Assembly: GCA_024640385.1 (NCBI GenBank)
Contig: JAHEFC010000004.1
Coordinates: 1-21,776 of the forward strand
Length of the DNA stretch: 21,776 nt
Direction: 5' to 3'
Source: Sphingobacteriales bacterium
Lineage (GTDB): Bacteria > Bacteroidota > Bacteroidia > Chitinophagales > Chitinophagaceae
Within the stretch, counting starts at the first letter, position 1; each line of letters opens with the position of its first letter. The notes beneath the pieces are model-generated. The model was given only the letters and a program-made list of their open reading frames with translations, did no database searches and was not told the DNA's origin. Shown here piece after piece: positions 14,967 to 21,211 of the stretch. Position numbers and translations under genes: made by a program.

Positions 14967-15836
14967 TCAGGCCACAGCCATCACCGGCTTCGATCTGTTC
15001 TTCTGGACCAGGATTTTGCCCTGCTGATACATTGACTTGATCACCTGGTCAATGATCTCATCCTGTACCTTGAAACTGTTTGTATCGGTAACCTTTCTTT
15101 CAAACATCTCGCTCCAGATCTGCTCACTGGTATCGGCCTTGATCATCTGAACGGTCACTCGCATGGTATTCTTCTGTTTTTGTACTTCCCCTGTAAAAAT
15201 GTATTGAGCCTGGAAAAAACGACCAATATCTTTTACATCAGAAAATTTCTCCGGCAGGCGCCTGGAGACCGTATAAGAAATCACTGAAAGGGACCTGATC
15301 TTCATTAATGCAGAGCTAAGCTGGATTCCCAAACCATCAGAAAAATTCTTTATCATTTGCGTCCTGTCCTGGCAATGAAAAGGGATCACCGCAGTAGTCA
15401 TTAAATGCCCATTAACATCAACCCCTTCCTGCAGACCGGGTTGATCACTCAGTACTGAATTCAGCAAGGGTTCCAGATTATCGCTGAACACCGGGACATA
15501 ATTTCCTTTAGGCAGGATAATTCTGATCTCATCCATTGAACCCGGCCCGTTATAATAATTTTGTAAAGCTTTCCTCAATCTTACTGCATGGATCCGTACA
15601 ATACAATTTTCTTTGGGCTTGAAGGTTTTCGGCTTATTCAACACCTTAAGTGCAATGGTATACTCCTTCAGGCGATTTGATCTGCCTGCGATGGTTTCCG
15701 CAACTATAAAACTGAGAAAATCTCTCAGGATTTCAGAACTGGCGAAATGGGGATCGCCCAAAACCCTATCTACCTGCCTGTTGATTTTCTCCGGAGAGAA
15801 ATGCAGGTCCCCGGTGTTAAGTGAAATTGGTTGCAT
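14967..15836 (-). CDS. CadC-like regulator with TolB-N/FlgO-like domain, no membrane segment
   Basis: A 289-residue soluble protein. Residues 12-117 (VDRVLGDPHFASSEILRDFL, AETIAGRSNRLKEYTIALKVL, IVRIHAVRLRKALQNYY, LPKGNYVPVF) match the winged-helix-like module found at the N-terminus of many adenylate-cyclase-like and TPR regulators. Residues 147-265 (AVIPF, FSDGLGIQLSSALMKIRSLSVIS, AQYIFTGEVQKQ, MRVTVQMIKADTSEQIWSEMFER) match the TolB N-terminal/FlgO/CsgG-like fold that often follows it. In relatives this pair is linked to a cyclase or TPR region, and these are absent here. A DNA-binding role is likely by analogy but not shown. It follows the ABM-like gene by 48 bases and is probably cotranscribed from the sigma-54-like promoter at 16247-16262. 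It could therefore be a downstream relay of the sigma-54 activator. Confidence 0.62.
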   Translation of the reverse strand: MQPISLNTGDLHFSPEKINRQVDRVLGDPHFASSEILRDFLSFIVAETIAGRSNRLKEYTIALKVLNKPKTFKPKENCIVRIHAVRLRKALQNYYNGPGSMDEIRIILPKGNYVPVFSDNLEPLLNSVLSDQPGLQEGVDVNGHLMTTAVIPFHCQDRTQMIKNFSDGLGIQLSSALMKIRSLSVISYTVSRRLPEKFSDVKDIGRFFQAQYIFTGEVQKQKNTMRVTVQMIKADTSEQIWSEMFERKVTDTNSFKVQDEIIDQVIKSMYQQGKILVQKNRSKPVMAVA

Positions 15837-15884
15837 GTTAGCGTTTTTGTGTGATGGTAATTATCGTAAGGACTGTCTATGGTA

Positions 15885-16169
15885 TTAATTGATCTCGATC
15901 ATGATGCCACTCTTGTTTTCACTTAAAGTACCCAGGGTTTTAAAAGCCCCGAGTAGCATCATACTCACTGATGAATGGGTGAAATGCTCTAAAGAATTCA
16001 TCTGATCCCAGAACGAAATGAAATGGTACCTGTTCTCATCTTCAATATCCCTTGAGAACTCTATTCCCGCACACCCTTCAGGCAGTTTGGCGCCAACCAT
16101 ACTGAATGTCTGTTCAAACTCCTTGTGTTTGTTCTCGGGGATAGTGCCTGACACCTTATGGAAATACAT
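15885..16169 (-). CDS. ABM-like dimeric alpha/beta-barrel protein
   Basis: A 94-residue protein with the ferredoxin-like pattern of antibiotic-biosynthesis-monooxygenase (PF03992) domains. It has strand MYFHKVSGTI, helix NKHKEFEQTFSMVGAKL, strand CAGIEFSRDIEDENRYHFISFWD, helix SLEHFTHSSVSMMLLGAFKTL, and a last strand SGIMIEI. The Y-H-F-I-S-F-W-D segment is the most typical part. Such proteins act as quinone or heme monooxygenases or as small-molecule sensors; this one has no recognisable cofactor ligand. There is no signal peptide, so it is cytoplasmic. It is the first gene after the sigma-54-like promoter and precedes the TolB-N/CadC-like regulator. A sensor or stress role fits, but the enzymatic activity is unknown. 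Confidence 0.7.
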   Translation of the reverse strand: MYFHKVSGTIPENKHKEFEQTFSMVGAKLPEGCAGIEFSRDIEDENRYHFISFWDQMNSLEHFTHSSVSMMLLGAFKTLGTLSENKSGIMIEIN

Positions 16170-16246
16170 AAAATGAGCGTTAGCTGTTTGGGTAAAAAGA
16201 AAGTTCAGGGGATACAGTCTACTAATGAGAGAGAATATATATATAT

Positions 16247-16262
16247 GTCAAGCAATGTGCCA
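16247..16262 (-). promoter_or_regulatory. Near-consensus sigma-54 promoter (-24/-12)
   Basis: On the minus strand TGGCAC (16262-16257), five bases, then TTGAC (16251-16247). This equals the consensus TGGCAC-N5-TTGCW except for the base after TTG (GA in place of GC at -13/-12). It points at the ABM-like gene, 78 bases from its start codon, and lies next to the gene of a sigma-54 activator. The mismatch at -12 is the main weakness. Confidence 0.55.
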
Positions 16263-16364
16263 GCTTTGTCGCTAGAAAGAAATAACTTAAATAATTGCTT
16301 ATCAATATTATATAAATAATAAACAATTAAATATATATGAATTACTGACGAAAAAACTTCTTGC

Positions 16365-16380
16365 TAACGAAATATCGTTA
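16365..16380. promoter_or_regulatory. Candidate upstream activator site (16-base palindrome)
   Basis: TAACGA-AATA-TCGTTA is a perfect 6+6 inverted repeat. It lies about 103 bases upstream of the sigma-54-like promoter and just beyond the stop codon of the sigma-54 activator. The distance is normal for enhancer sites of NtrC-type activators. The AT-rich stretch between (16283-16342) could bend. That the neighbouring Fis-type helix-turn-helix binds here is inferred. Confidence 0.5.
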
Positions 16381-16393
16381 CCTGCTTGAGCAA

Positions 16394-18463
16394 TTAATGC
16401 TCTTCTCTGGAAATATTCAGCTTCTTCATCCTGGATCGGAGTGTATTAGGATTCAGGCCCAGTTTTTCTGCAGCGCCATTTTCCCCGTTGATCTTCCACT
16501 GCACCTCCTTCAATACCTTAAGTATATGATCCCTTTCCAGGTCCCGAATAGAAGAAACGGACTTAAGCGGCTCCTGGACTCCATTGTGGTTTTTTTCCCA
16601 GTCGATCTTTAATGTATCCCCGGAACTTGAAATAACCGACCTTTCTATCAGGTTGATCAATTCCCTGATATTTCCCGGCCAGTCGTACTCCACCAGCCTG
16701 CCAAGATCTGCCTTCGAAATATGCCGTATGTCTTTCCTGAACTCGAGGGCATACTTCTTAATGAAATGATCCACCAGCAGGGGAATATCTGACTTCCGGT
16801 TTCTTAAAGACGGTATAGTTATAGGATATACGTTGAGACGATAATAGAGATCCTCCCGAAACCGGCCCCGGTGCACGTCCCCCATCAGATCGCGATTAGT
16901 GGCAGATATTACCCGTACATCCACTTTAATGGTTTGCTGACCGCCAATTCTTTCAAATTCGCCAGCCTGCAATACCCTCAATAACTTGGCCTGAAGAGAA
17001 AACGGCATCTCAGAGATCTCATCCAGGAAGATCGTTCCTCCATCTGCCAATTCAAATCTGCCTTTACGGAATTGTAAGGCCCCGGTAAAAGAACCTTTTT
17101 CATGACCAAACAGCTCACTTTCTATCAAGTCATCAGGTAATGCGGCGCAATTTACTTTGATCAACGGCTTACGATTGCGTTCGCTCAATTGATGGATCAG
17201 ATTGGCAAATAATTCCTTGCCAACACCGGTTTCGCCCTCCAGCAAAACAGTTGCATGGGTTCCTGCCACCTGCTTTGCCTTTTGTAACGCATAAATAATC
17301 GCTTCGGATCTGCCGATGATCTCACTCTGCATATCGTCAGTGATCACTTCTTTAAGAAAAACATTCTCCTTGGCCAATTCATTCTTAAGATCCTCAACCT
17401 GCTTAAATGCTCTATCAATTTGAGTGGTATCCACACCAATACTCATCAATGCGTTTACTCTTCCATTTTCGTCAGGTATCAGAACGCTGGTCCAATTAAT
17501 ACTGTGTTCTGTTCCGTCAAAGTCCAACACAGTTATCTTAATGTCGTCAGGCTCGGTTGTTGCCCGGATCGCATTTTCAAATAATGAACGCAACCGCTGC
17601 CTGTCTTCGGGTTTTATGAATGAATCAAACCAGTCCAATCCCACTATATCTTTATCTGTTTTTGCCCCAAGAAATTTCATCCCGTAGGGATTAATGTAGC
17701 CGATCTTTCCCGCCTTATTAACTTCAACAACAATTAACTGTATGTTATGCATCAGCTGCTCCCATCGGCTATTCTGCATCCGTAAAAGCTTTTCCAATCT
17801 GTACTTGTTGAAAGTATCCTTCCTCAGCCTGATACTCATGATCAGCATAAATGCGAGTGGATTAAAATGAAAAGAAAAAAACTGCCTGAATCCCAGGAGT
17901 TTTTCCAAATGCGCTCCTCCTATATTGAATGCAGCAGCCATCAGGAACAAAACCATGTACAGATACATAGCCAATTGCAACCACCTGCCTTCTTCTTTAT
18001 TGACTTCTTTGATCTGGTACCGGGCCGACAAAATACCATACACCCCCACCAGGCCTAAAGGTATCAATACCAATAATCGCCAGACCGGGTTGATATCACT
18101 GGCTGTTGTAGACAGATAAACAGGGTAGGTGATCAGGCTAGTTATGAATATGATCCACTTCAGTACATTATTTCTATACCCGCTATAATACTGTAGGAAA
18201 ATTGGAAAAGAACCATAATATATCCAGATAAAAGCACGCTTGATATCGAGCGTCACAGGATAGGGCGGCTTATCGTTAAAAATGAATCCAGTGGGAGGAA
18301 AAACAAGAAAGGCAAAAAGTATTAAACAATGTACTCCAAATATAAGGCTCACCTTCTCGCTGCCTTTGCTTAGGCCAATGGATAAACTATTCAGCCCTGT
18401 TGCCAAAGCAACTCCTGCAGTAATCAGAGCTATGATATATAACACGGTCTCCATCATCGTCAT
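16394..18463 (-). CDS. Membrane-bound PAS sigma-54-dependent transcriptional activator
   Basis: A 689-residue protein from the ATG at 18463. An in-frame GTG at 18529 would add 22 residues, but a -7 element (18508-18515) lies inside that extension, so the ATG is preferred. Residues 4-220 hold about seven hydrophobic segments, forming a membrane sensor region. A PAS domain follows at about 233-350. The AAA+ domain has Walker A GETGVGKE (410-417), the sigma-54 contact loop ESELFGHEKGSFTGA (GSFTGA at 457-462, a mild variant of GAFTGA), Walker B GGTIFLDE (475-482) and the arginine-finger region RFREDLYYRLN (534-544). A Fis-type helix-turn-helix (NGAAEKLGLNPNTLRSRMKKL) ends the protein. There is no receiver domain. 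It probably senses a membrane or small-molecule signal and drives sigma-54 RNA polymerase at nearby promoters, above all the one at 16247-16262. Confidence 0.9.
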   Translation of the reverse strand: MTMMETVLYIIALITAGVALATGLNSLSIGLSKGSEKVSLIFGVHCLILFAFLVFPPTGFIFNDKPPYPVTLDIKRAFIWIYYGSFPIFLQYYSGYRNNVLKWIIFITSLITYPVYLSTTASDINPVWRLLVLIPLGLVGVYGILSARYQIKEVNKEEGRWLQLAMYLYMVLFLMAAAFNIGGAHLEKLLGFRQFFSFHFNPLAFMLIMSIRLRKDTFNKYRLEKLLRMQNSRWEQLMHNIQLIVVEVNKAGKIGYINPYGMKFLGAKTDKDIVGLDWFDSFIKPEDRQRLRSLFENAIRATTEPDDIKITVLDFDGTEHSINWTSVLIPDENGRVNALMSIGVDTTQIDRAFKQVEDLKNELAKENVFLKEVITDDMQSEIIGRSEAIIYALQKAKQVAGTHATVLLEGETGVGKELFANLIHQLSERNRKPLIKVNCAALPDDLIESELFGHEKGSFTGALQFRKGRFELADGGTIFLDEISEMPFSLQAKLLRVLQAGEFERIGGQQTIKVDVRVISATNRDLMGDVHRGRFREDLYYRLNVYPITIPSLRNRKSDIPLLVDHFIKKYALEFRKDIRHISKADLGRLVEYDWPGNIRELINLIERSVISSSGDTLKIDWEKNHNGVQEPLKSVSSIRDLERDHILKVLKEVQWKINGENGAAEKLGLNPNTLRSRMKKLNISREEH

Positions 18464-18507
18464 GGTGTTTATTGCAGCTTGCCTAAAAATATTGAAATTA
18501 ACTAATT

Positions 18508-18515
18508 CAAAAATA
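18508..18515 (-). promoter_or_regulatory. Bacteroidota -7 element of the sigma-54 activator gene
   Basis: TATTTTTG on the minus strand matches TAnnTTTG and lies 45 bases upstream of the ATG at 18463. No -33 TTTG is seen. A perfect 10-base palindrome, GCATATATGC, lies at 18536-18545, around the expected -33 region, and could be an operator. The element supports starting translation at 18463 and not at the upstream GTG. Confidence 0.45.
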
Positions 18516-18614
18516 CTTTTATATGACACCCCCCTGCATATATGCTGAATTACATAAACGGTAACAAGCCTTCCATACGGTTCACATAAATTTCAACTCC
18601 CTAAATCAACGCTT

Positions 18615-19730
18615 ATGAAGAAACAGTTCATTTTTACCATTTCGATCATTTTGATCTGTCTTGGCCAGTTGAGTGGTCAGGGACTTCGGCTGCCAAACAG
18701 CGTAGTCAACCAACCATCTATGGCTGGTCGTACGGTTGGAGTAACCGAAATCCAGCTCCGCTGGAATGCACCGGGAGTAAAAGGCCGGGAAGGGAAGATC
18801 TGGGGCACCGATGTAGCCCCATACGGTTTTGAACCACTCGGATTTGGATCTGACAAACCATCTCCCTGGCGGGCCGGAGCTGATGAAAGTACCACCATCA
18901 GCTTTTCAACAGATGTAACCATCAATGGCAAACCGCTTGCCGCCGGCAATTATGGATTCTTCATAGCGCTGTATCCCGATTCATCTGTATTGATCTTTAA
19001 TAAGAATACTAAAGGCTGGGGCGCATATTTCTATGACAGTAACCTGGATGTGCTTCGGGTAAAAACTGTTCAACAGAAAGATCAGAAAGAATCGGTTGAA
19101 CGACTGGTATATAATTTTTATAACCAGACCGCTAGCTCTATAGAGATCGCATTGGAATGGGAAAGATGGAAGATCCCGTTCACCGTGGGAGTTGATCTGA
19201 ACAACACGACGCTGGCAGAGATCAGGACCCAGCTCAGTGGCGCCCTGGGATTTGATCCCCCAAGCCTGCAAGCCGCAGCAAACTGGTGCCTGACCCATAA
19301 CCTGAATTATGAAGAAGGACTGCAATGGATCAACAGGGCTGTCAATCCTGGCCTCGGTGCATCGCAATCATTCCGGGCATTGAGCATTAAATCAGGGCTG
19401 TTGGAAAAACTGAACCGGAAGGAAGAAGCGGATCAGATCATGGCCACTGCTATCGAAAATGGAAGCGCAGTTGAACTGCATCAATACGGGCGGACCTTGC
19501 TGGCGCAAAAGAAAACTGCCGAAGCCATGAAAGTATTTGAGAAAAATTATACCAAATACAAAGGAGCCTGGCCTACTAATGTTGGCATGATGAGAGGCTA
19601 CTCTGCCATGGGCAACTATAAAAAAGCACTTGAACATGCGAAGCTTGCATTGCCACAGGCACCTGACGACGTGAACAAAAAATCACTGGAAGCGGCGATC
19701 AAAACATTATCCGAAGGCAAACCCCTGTAA
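18615..19730 (+). CDS. Exported DUF2911 protein with TPR-like C-terminus
   Basis: A 371-residue protein with a signal peptide (residues 1-22, ending LSGQ). Residues 25-180 carry the hallmarks of DUF2911 (PF11138): GRTVGVTEIQLRWNAPGVKGR, IWGTDVAPYG, PWRAGADESTTISFSTDVTINGKPLAAGNYGFF, VLIFNKNTKGWGAYFYDSNLDVLRV. Residues 215-365 form TPR-like helical pairs (LQWINRAVNPGLGASQSFRALSIKSGLLEKLNRKEEADQIM, TAEAMKVFEKNYTKYKG, NYKKALEHAKLALPQAP). The DUF2911 role is unknown; TPR parts usually bind proteins. It is monocistronic, divergent from the sigma-54 activator gene. Its TAA is followed at once by the second 8-base-unit inverted repeat, which encloses a terminator. The DUF2911 assignment is firm; the TPR call is good but not certain. 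Confidence 0.88.
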   Translation: MKKQFIFTISIILICLGQLSGQGLRLPNSVVNQPSMAGRTVGVTEIQLRWNAPGVKGREGKIWGTDVAPYGFEPLGFGSDKPSPWRAGADESTTISFSTDVTINGKPLAAGNYGFFIALYPDSSVLIFNKNTKGWGAYFYDSNLDVLRVKTVQQKDQKESVERLVYNFYNQTASSIEIALEWERWKIPFTVGVDLNNTTLAEIRTQLSGALGFDPPSLQAAANWCLTHNLNYEEGLQWINRAVNPGLGASQSFRALSIKSGLLEKLNRKEEADQIMATAIENGSAVELHQYGRTLLAQKKTAEAMKVFEKNYTKYKGAWPTNVGMMRGYSAMGNYKKALEHAKLALPQAPDDVNKKSLEAAIKTLSEGKPL

Positions 19731-19880
19731 GTGTGCTAACCGGTTAACAAGTTAGCCGGCTAGTGCATTAGATAAACAAGTTAGAGACAAATCATTTAAA
19801 AAAAGAGCTCCTGTTTCGGAGCTCTTTCTCGTTTATCTATTACATTCTCCGGCTAACACACTAACCGGTTAACACACTAA
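19731..19880. repeat. Inverted repeat built from 8-base units (copy 2), enclosing a terminator
   Basis: This copy has the same six-unit arm order as copy 1 at 888-1018 (GTGTGYTA, ACCGGTTA, then units ending in TTA, GCCGGNNA, RTGYAWTA, GATAAACR). The left arm is 19731-19778 and the right arm, on the minus strand, is about 19877-19830. Between the arms lies a terminator hairpin. The left end follows the TAA of the DUF2911 gene without a gap. The right end contains the TAG stop of the convergent DUF6799-like gene. Confidence 0.87.
19802..19830. terminator. Bidirectional rho-independent terminator
   Basis: AAAGAGCTCC (19802-19811) pairs perfectly with GGAGCTCTTT (19818-19827) around a TGTTTC loop. 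There is a T-rich tail on the plus strand and a run of seven A before the stem (T on the minus strand). It serves both convergent genes and sits exactly inside the inverted repeat. Confidence 0.9.
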
Positions 19881-20404
19881 TTCCTTCCTCCCTGCCTCTG
19901 CATTCTGCCCTGGTCCATATTGCGGGCCTGGTTCATTCCCTGTTGTTGATTCATGTTCTGTCCCTGACCCCTGTTTTGGTTCTTTGCCATATTCTGATCC
20001 TGGTGCATGGACTGCATTCTCTCTTTCTGCATTTGCTTATCAGACATCATTTTATTCTTATTGAATTTGTTCTGATTCTGATATTTATTCCCGGCCATAT
20101 CCAGGCATTGGCCATTTTTCATTTTTAACTGATCCTGGTTCTTTATCTGACAGGTACCGTCCGGGTTTACCATGGTTCCATTGTTCAGCCTGACCCTTTC
20201 TTTTACCTGTGTTTTTACACCAGCCTTATATTGGTATAATTTGCCATCTTCCATGATAAGATGATCTTCCTGGTGAATACGGTCACGTTTCTGTATTTTC
20301 TGATTGTCTTTGTCCTGGTTCATGGTCCGGTCCTGATCCTGACTCATGACCACTCCTCCACTGAAGAGCACTAAAGAGATCAGCATGATCATTCTGTTTT
20401 TCAT
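19877..20404 (-). CDS. Exported DUF6799-like protein with Met/Asn/Gln-rich tail
   Basis: The preferred start is the ATG at 20404, which begins a signal peptide (MKNRMIMLISLVLFSGGVVMSQ) and gives 175 residues. A longer frame from 20458 would place 18 odd residues before it. After a QDQDRT-type charged linker comes the core (HQEDHLIMEDGKLYQYKAGVKTQ, RLNNGTMVNPDGTCQIKNQDQLKMKNGQCLDMAGNKYQNQ), which resembles DUF6799. This is a small repeated beta unit with 'L-x-N-G-T-x-V-x-x-D-G' and 'L-K-x-G-x-C-x-D-x-x-G'. The last 55 residues are rich in Met, Asn and Gln (MQKERMQSMHQDQNM...). It is a paralogue of the gene at 20585-21052. Function is unknown; it is a periplasmic or surface protein, and the Met-rich tail could bind metal. 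The stop codon lies inside the 19731-19880 repeat. Confidence 0.78.
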   Translation of the reverse strand: MKNRMIMLISLVLFSGGVVMSQDQDRTMNQDKDNQKIQKRDRIHQEDHLIMEDGKLYQYKAGVKTQVKERVRLNNGTMVNPDGTCQIKNQDQLKMKNGQCLDMAGNKYQNQNKFNKNKMMSDKQMQKERMQSMHQDQNMAKNQNRGQGQNMNQQQGMNQARNMDQGRMQRQGGRN

Positions 20405-20531
20405 CGCATCATTTTTTTTAGTTATAGGATAGTTTAAGTTCAAATGCCAACTCATCAACTTCTACATTGGTTTGACTTATGGATCGCAATGAAGTTTAAT
20501 GCCGCATGATCAAAACAGGTCAGGAATATAA

Positions 20532-20569
20532 TAAAAAAAGGATCTTTAACATAACAGTTAAAGATCCTT
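20532..20569 (-). terminator. Strong rho-independent terminator
   Basis: A perfect 13-base stem (AAGGATCTTTAAC at 20538-20550 with GTTAAAGATCCTT at 20557-20569) with a 6-base loop. On the minus strand it is followed by seven or more T. It ends the polyglutamine paralogue transcript 16 bases after its stop, so the two paralogues are separate transcription units. Confidence 0.92.
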
Positions 20570-20584
20570 GTATTTACAATCAAT

Positions 20585-21052
20585 TCAGTTTTTCTTTTGC
20601 TGTTGTTGTTTTTGCTGTTGTTGTTGCTGCTGTTGCTGTTGCTGCTGTTGTTGCTGTTGCTGGGCTCTCTCCTGTTGCATTTGCTGTGTGGTCATCATCT
20701 GCCGCTGATTGAATTTCTCCTGGTTCTGATATTTGTTGCCGTTCATATCCAGGCACTGCCCGTTCTTCAACTGGTATTTCTCTTTGTTTTGCAGCTGGTA
20801 TGCACCATCAGGATTCACCATAGTGCCATTACTCAGTTTCAGCTGTGTTTTTGTCTGCGTTTTGGTACCTGCTTTTACCTGGTATAATTTACCATCCTGT
20901 AAAAGAATATACTCTTCCTGGTGTAACCGGTCCTGTGTCTTGAGCTGAGTCTTGTCCTGATCCTGCTGTTTAGTTCGATCCTGGTCCTGGGCCAATACAA
21001 CTGTTCCGAATACGAGGAACAAAGACGCCAGCGTTACAAATATTTTTTTCAT
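20585..21052 (-). CDS. Exported DUF6799-like paralogue with polyglutamine tail
   Basis: The start at 21052 begins MKKIFVTLASLFLVFGTVVLAQ, a clean signal peptide, and gives 155 residues. A longer frame from 21091 is not favoured because the -7 element at 21089-21096 lies there. The core (HQEEYILLQDGKLYQVKAGTKTQTK, LKLSNGTMVNPDGAYQLQNKEKYQLKNGQCLDMNGNKYQNQEKFNQRQMM) is clearly homologous to the gene at 19877-20404, including the QDQDRT linker. The tails differ: this one has 17 Gln in a row (20612-20662, mixed CAG/CAA codons), Lys, 4 Gln, then KKN. Mixed codons suggest selection for Gln and not simple slippage. Function is unknown; it is probably an envelope protein. Divergent from the gene at 21212. 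Confidence 0.8.
   Translation of the reverse strand: MKKIFVTLASLFLVFGTVVLAQDQDRTKQQDQDKTQLKTQDRLHQEEYILLQDGKLYQVKAGTKTQTKTQLKLSNGTMVNPDGAYQLQNKEKYQLKNGQCLDMNGNKYQNQEKFNQRQMMTTQQMQQERAQQQQQQQQQQQQQQQQQKQQQQKKN
20597..20662. repeat. CTG/TTG triplet tract encoding polyglutamine
   Basis: Twenty-two triplets, all CTG or TTG on the plus strand except one TTT, code for Q4-K-Q17 on the minus strand. Changes in triplet number would keep the reading frame. Confidence 0.85.
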
Positions 21053-21088
21053 TTGTCCGCATTTAGAGTGAAAGAAAATACTAACATC

Positions 21089-21096
21089 CAAAATTA
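21089..21096 (-). promoter_or_regulatory. Bacteroidota -7 element of the polyglutamine paralogue
   Basis: TAATTTTG on the minus strand matches TAnnTTTG and lies 37 bases upstream of the start at 21052. No convincing -33 element was found. It supports the shorter start. Confidence 0.45.
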
Positions 21097-21173
21097 CTTT
21101 ACAACAACATTTTCATAAGTAACTTTCATCACTTCCCAACTTCAAATAAAATCGATGATGAGTATCATTGATT

Positions 21174-21207
21174 CTGTTTTCATCTGCATTTAACTTGCAG
21201 AAAACAG
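21174..21207 (+). promoter_or_regulatory. Inverted repeat just upstream of a start codon
   Basis: CTGTTTTC (21174-21181) and GAAAACAG (21200-21207) form a perfect 8-base stem, with an alternative inner pair TCTGCA/TGCAGA. It ends 4 bases before the ATG at 21212. It could be an operator, or a leader hairpin that limits access of ribosomes. Confidence 0.4.
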
Positions 21208-21211
21208 TTGT

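Noticed and set aside
16234..16246. AT dinucleotide run
   Set aside because: Short low-complexity sequence downstream of the promoter, with no further structure.
16300..16312. TATCAATATTATA as an IHF site between the palindrome and the sigma-54 promoter
   Set aside because: It misses the TTR end of the consensus, and AT-rich sequence gives such matches by chance.
18464..18529. GTG-initiated extension of the sigma-54 activator by 22 residues
   Set aside because: It would include the TATTTTTG promoter element, begins with a rarer start codon, and the hydrophobic region starts right after the ATG at 18463.
18524..18538. TGACAC-C5-TGCA resembling a plus-strand sigma-54 promoter for the DUF2911 gene
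   Set aside because: It has GA in place of GG at -24, and the spacing to GC is 9 bases instead of 10, so it is a poor match.
20597..20887. Leucine-rich plus-strand reading frame
   Set aside because: It is the reverse of the polyglutamine tract and the DUF6799-like core, and has no signal of its own.
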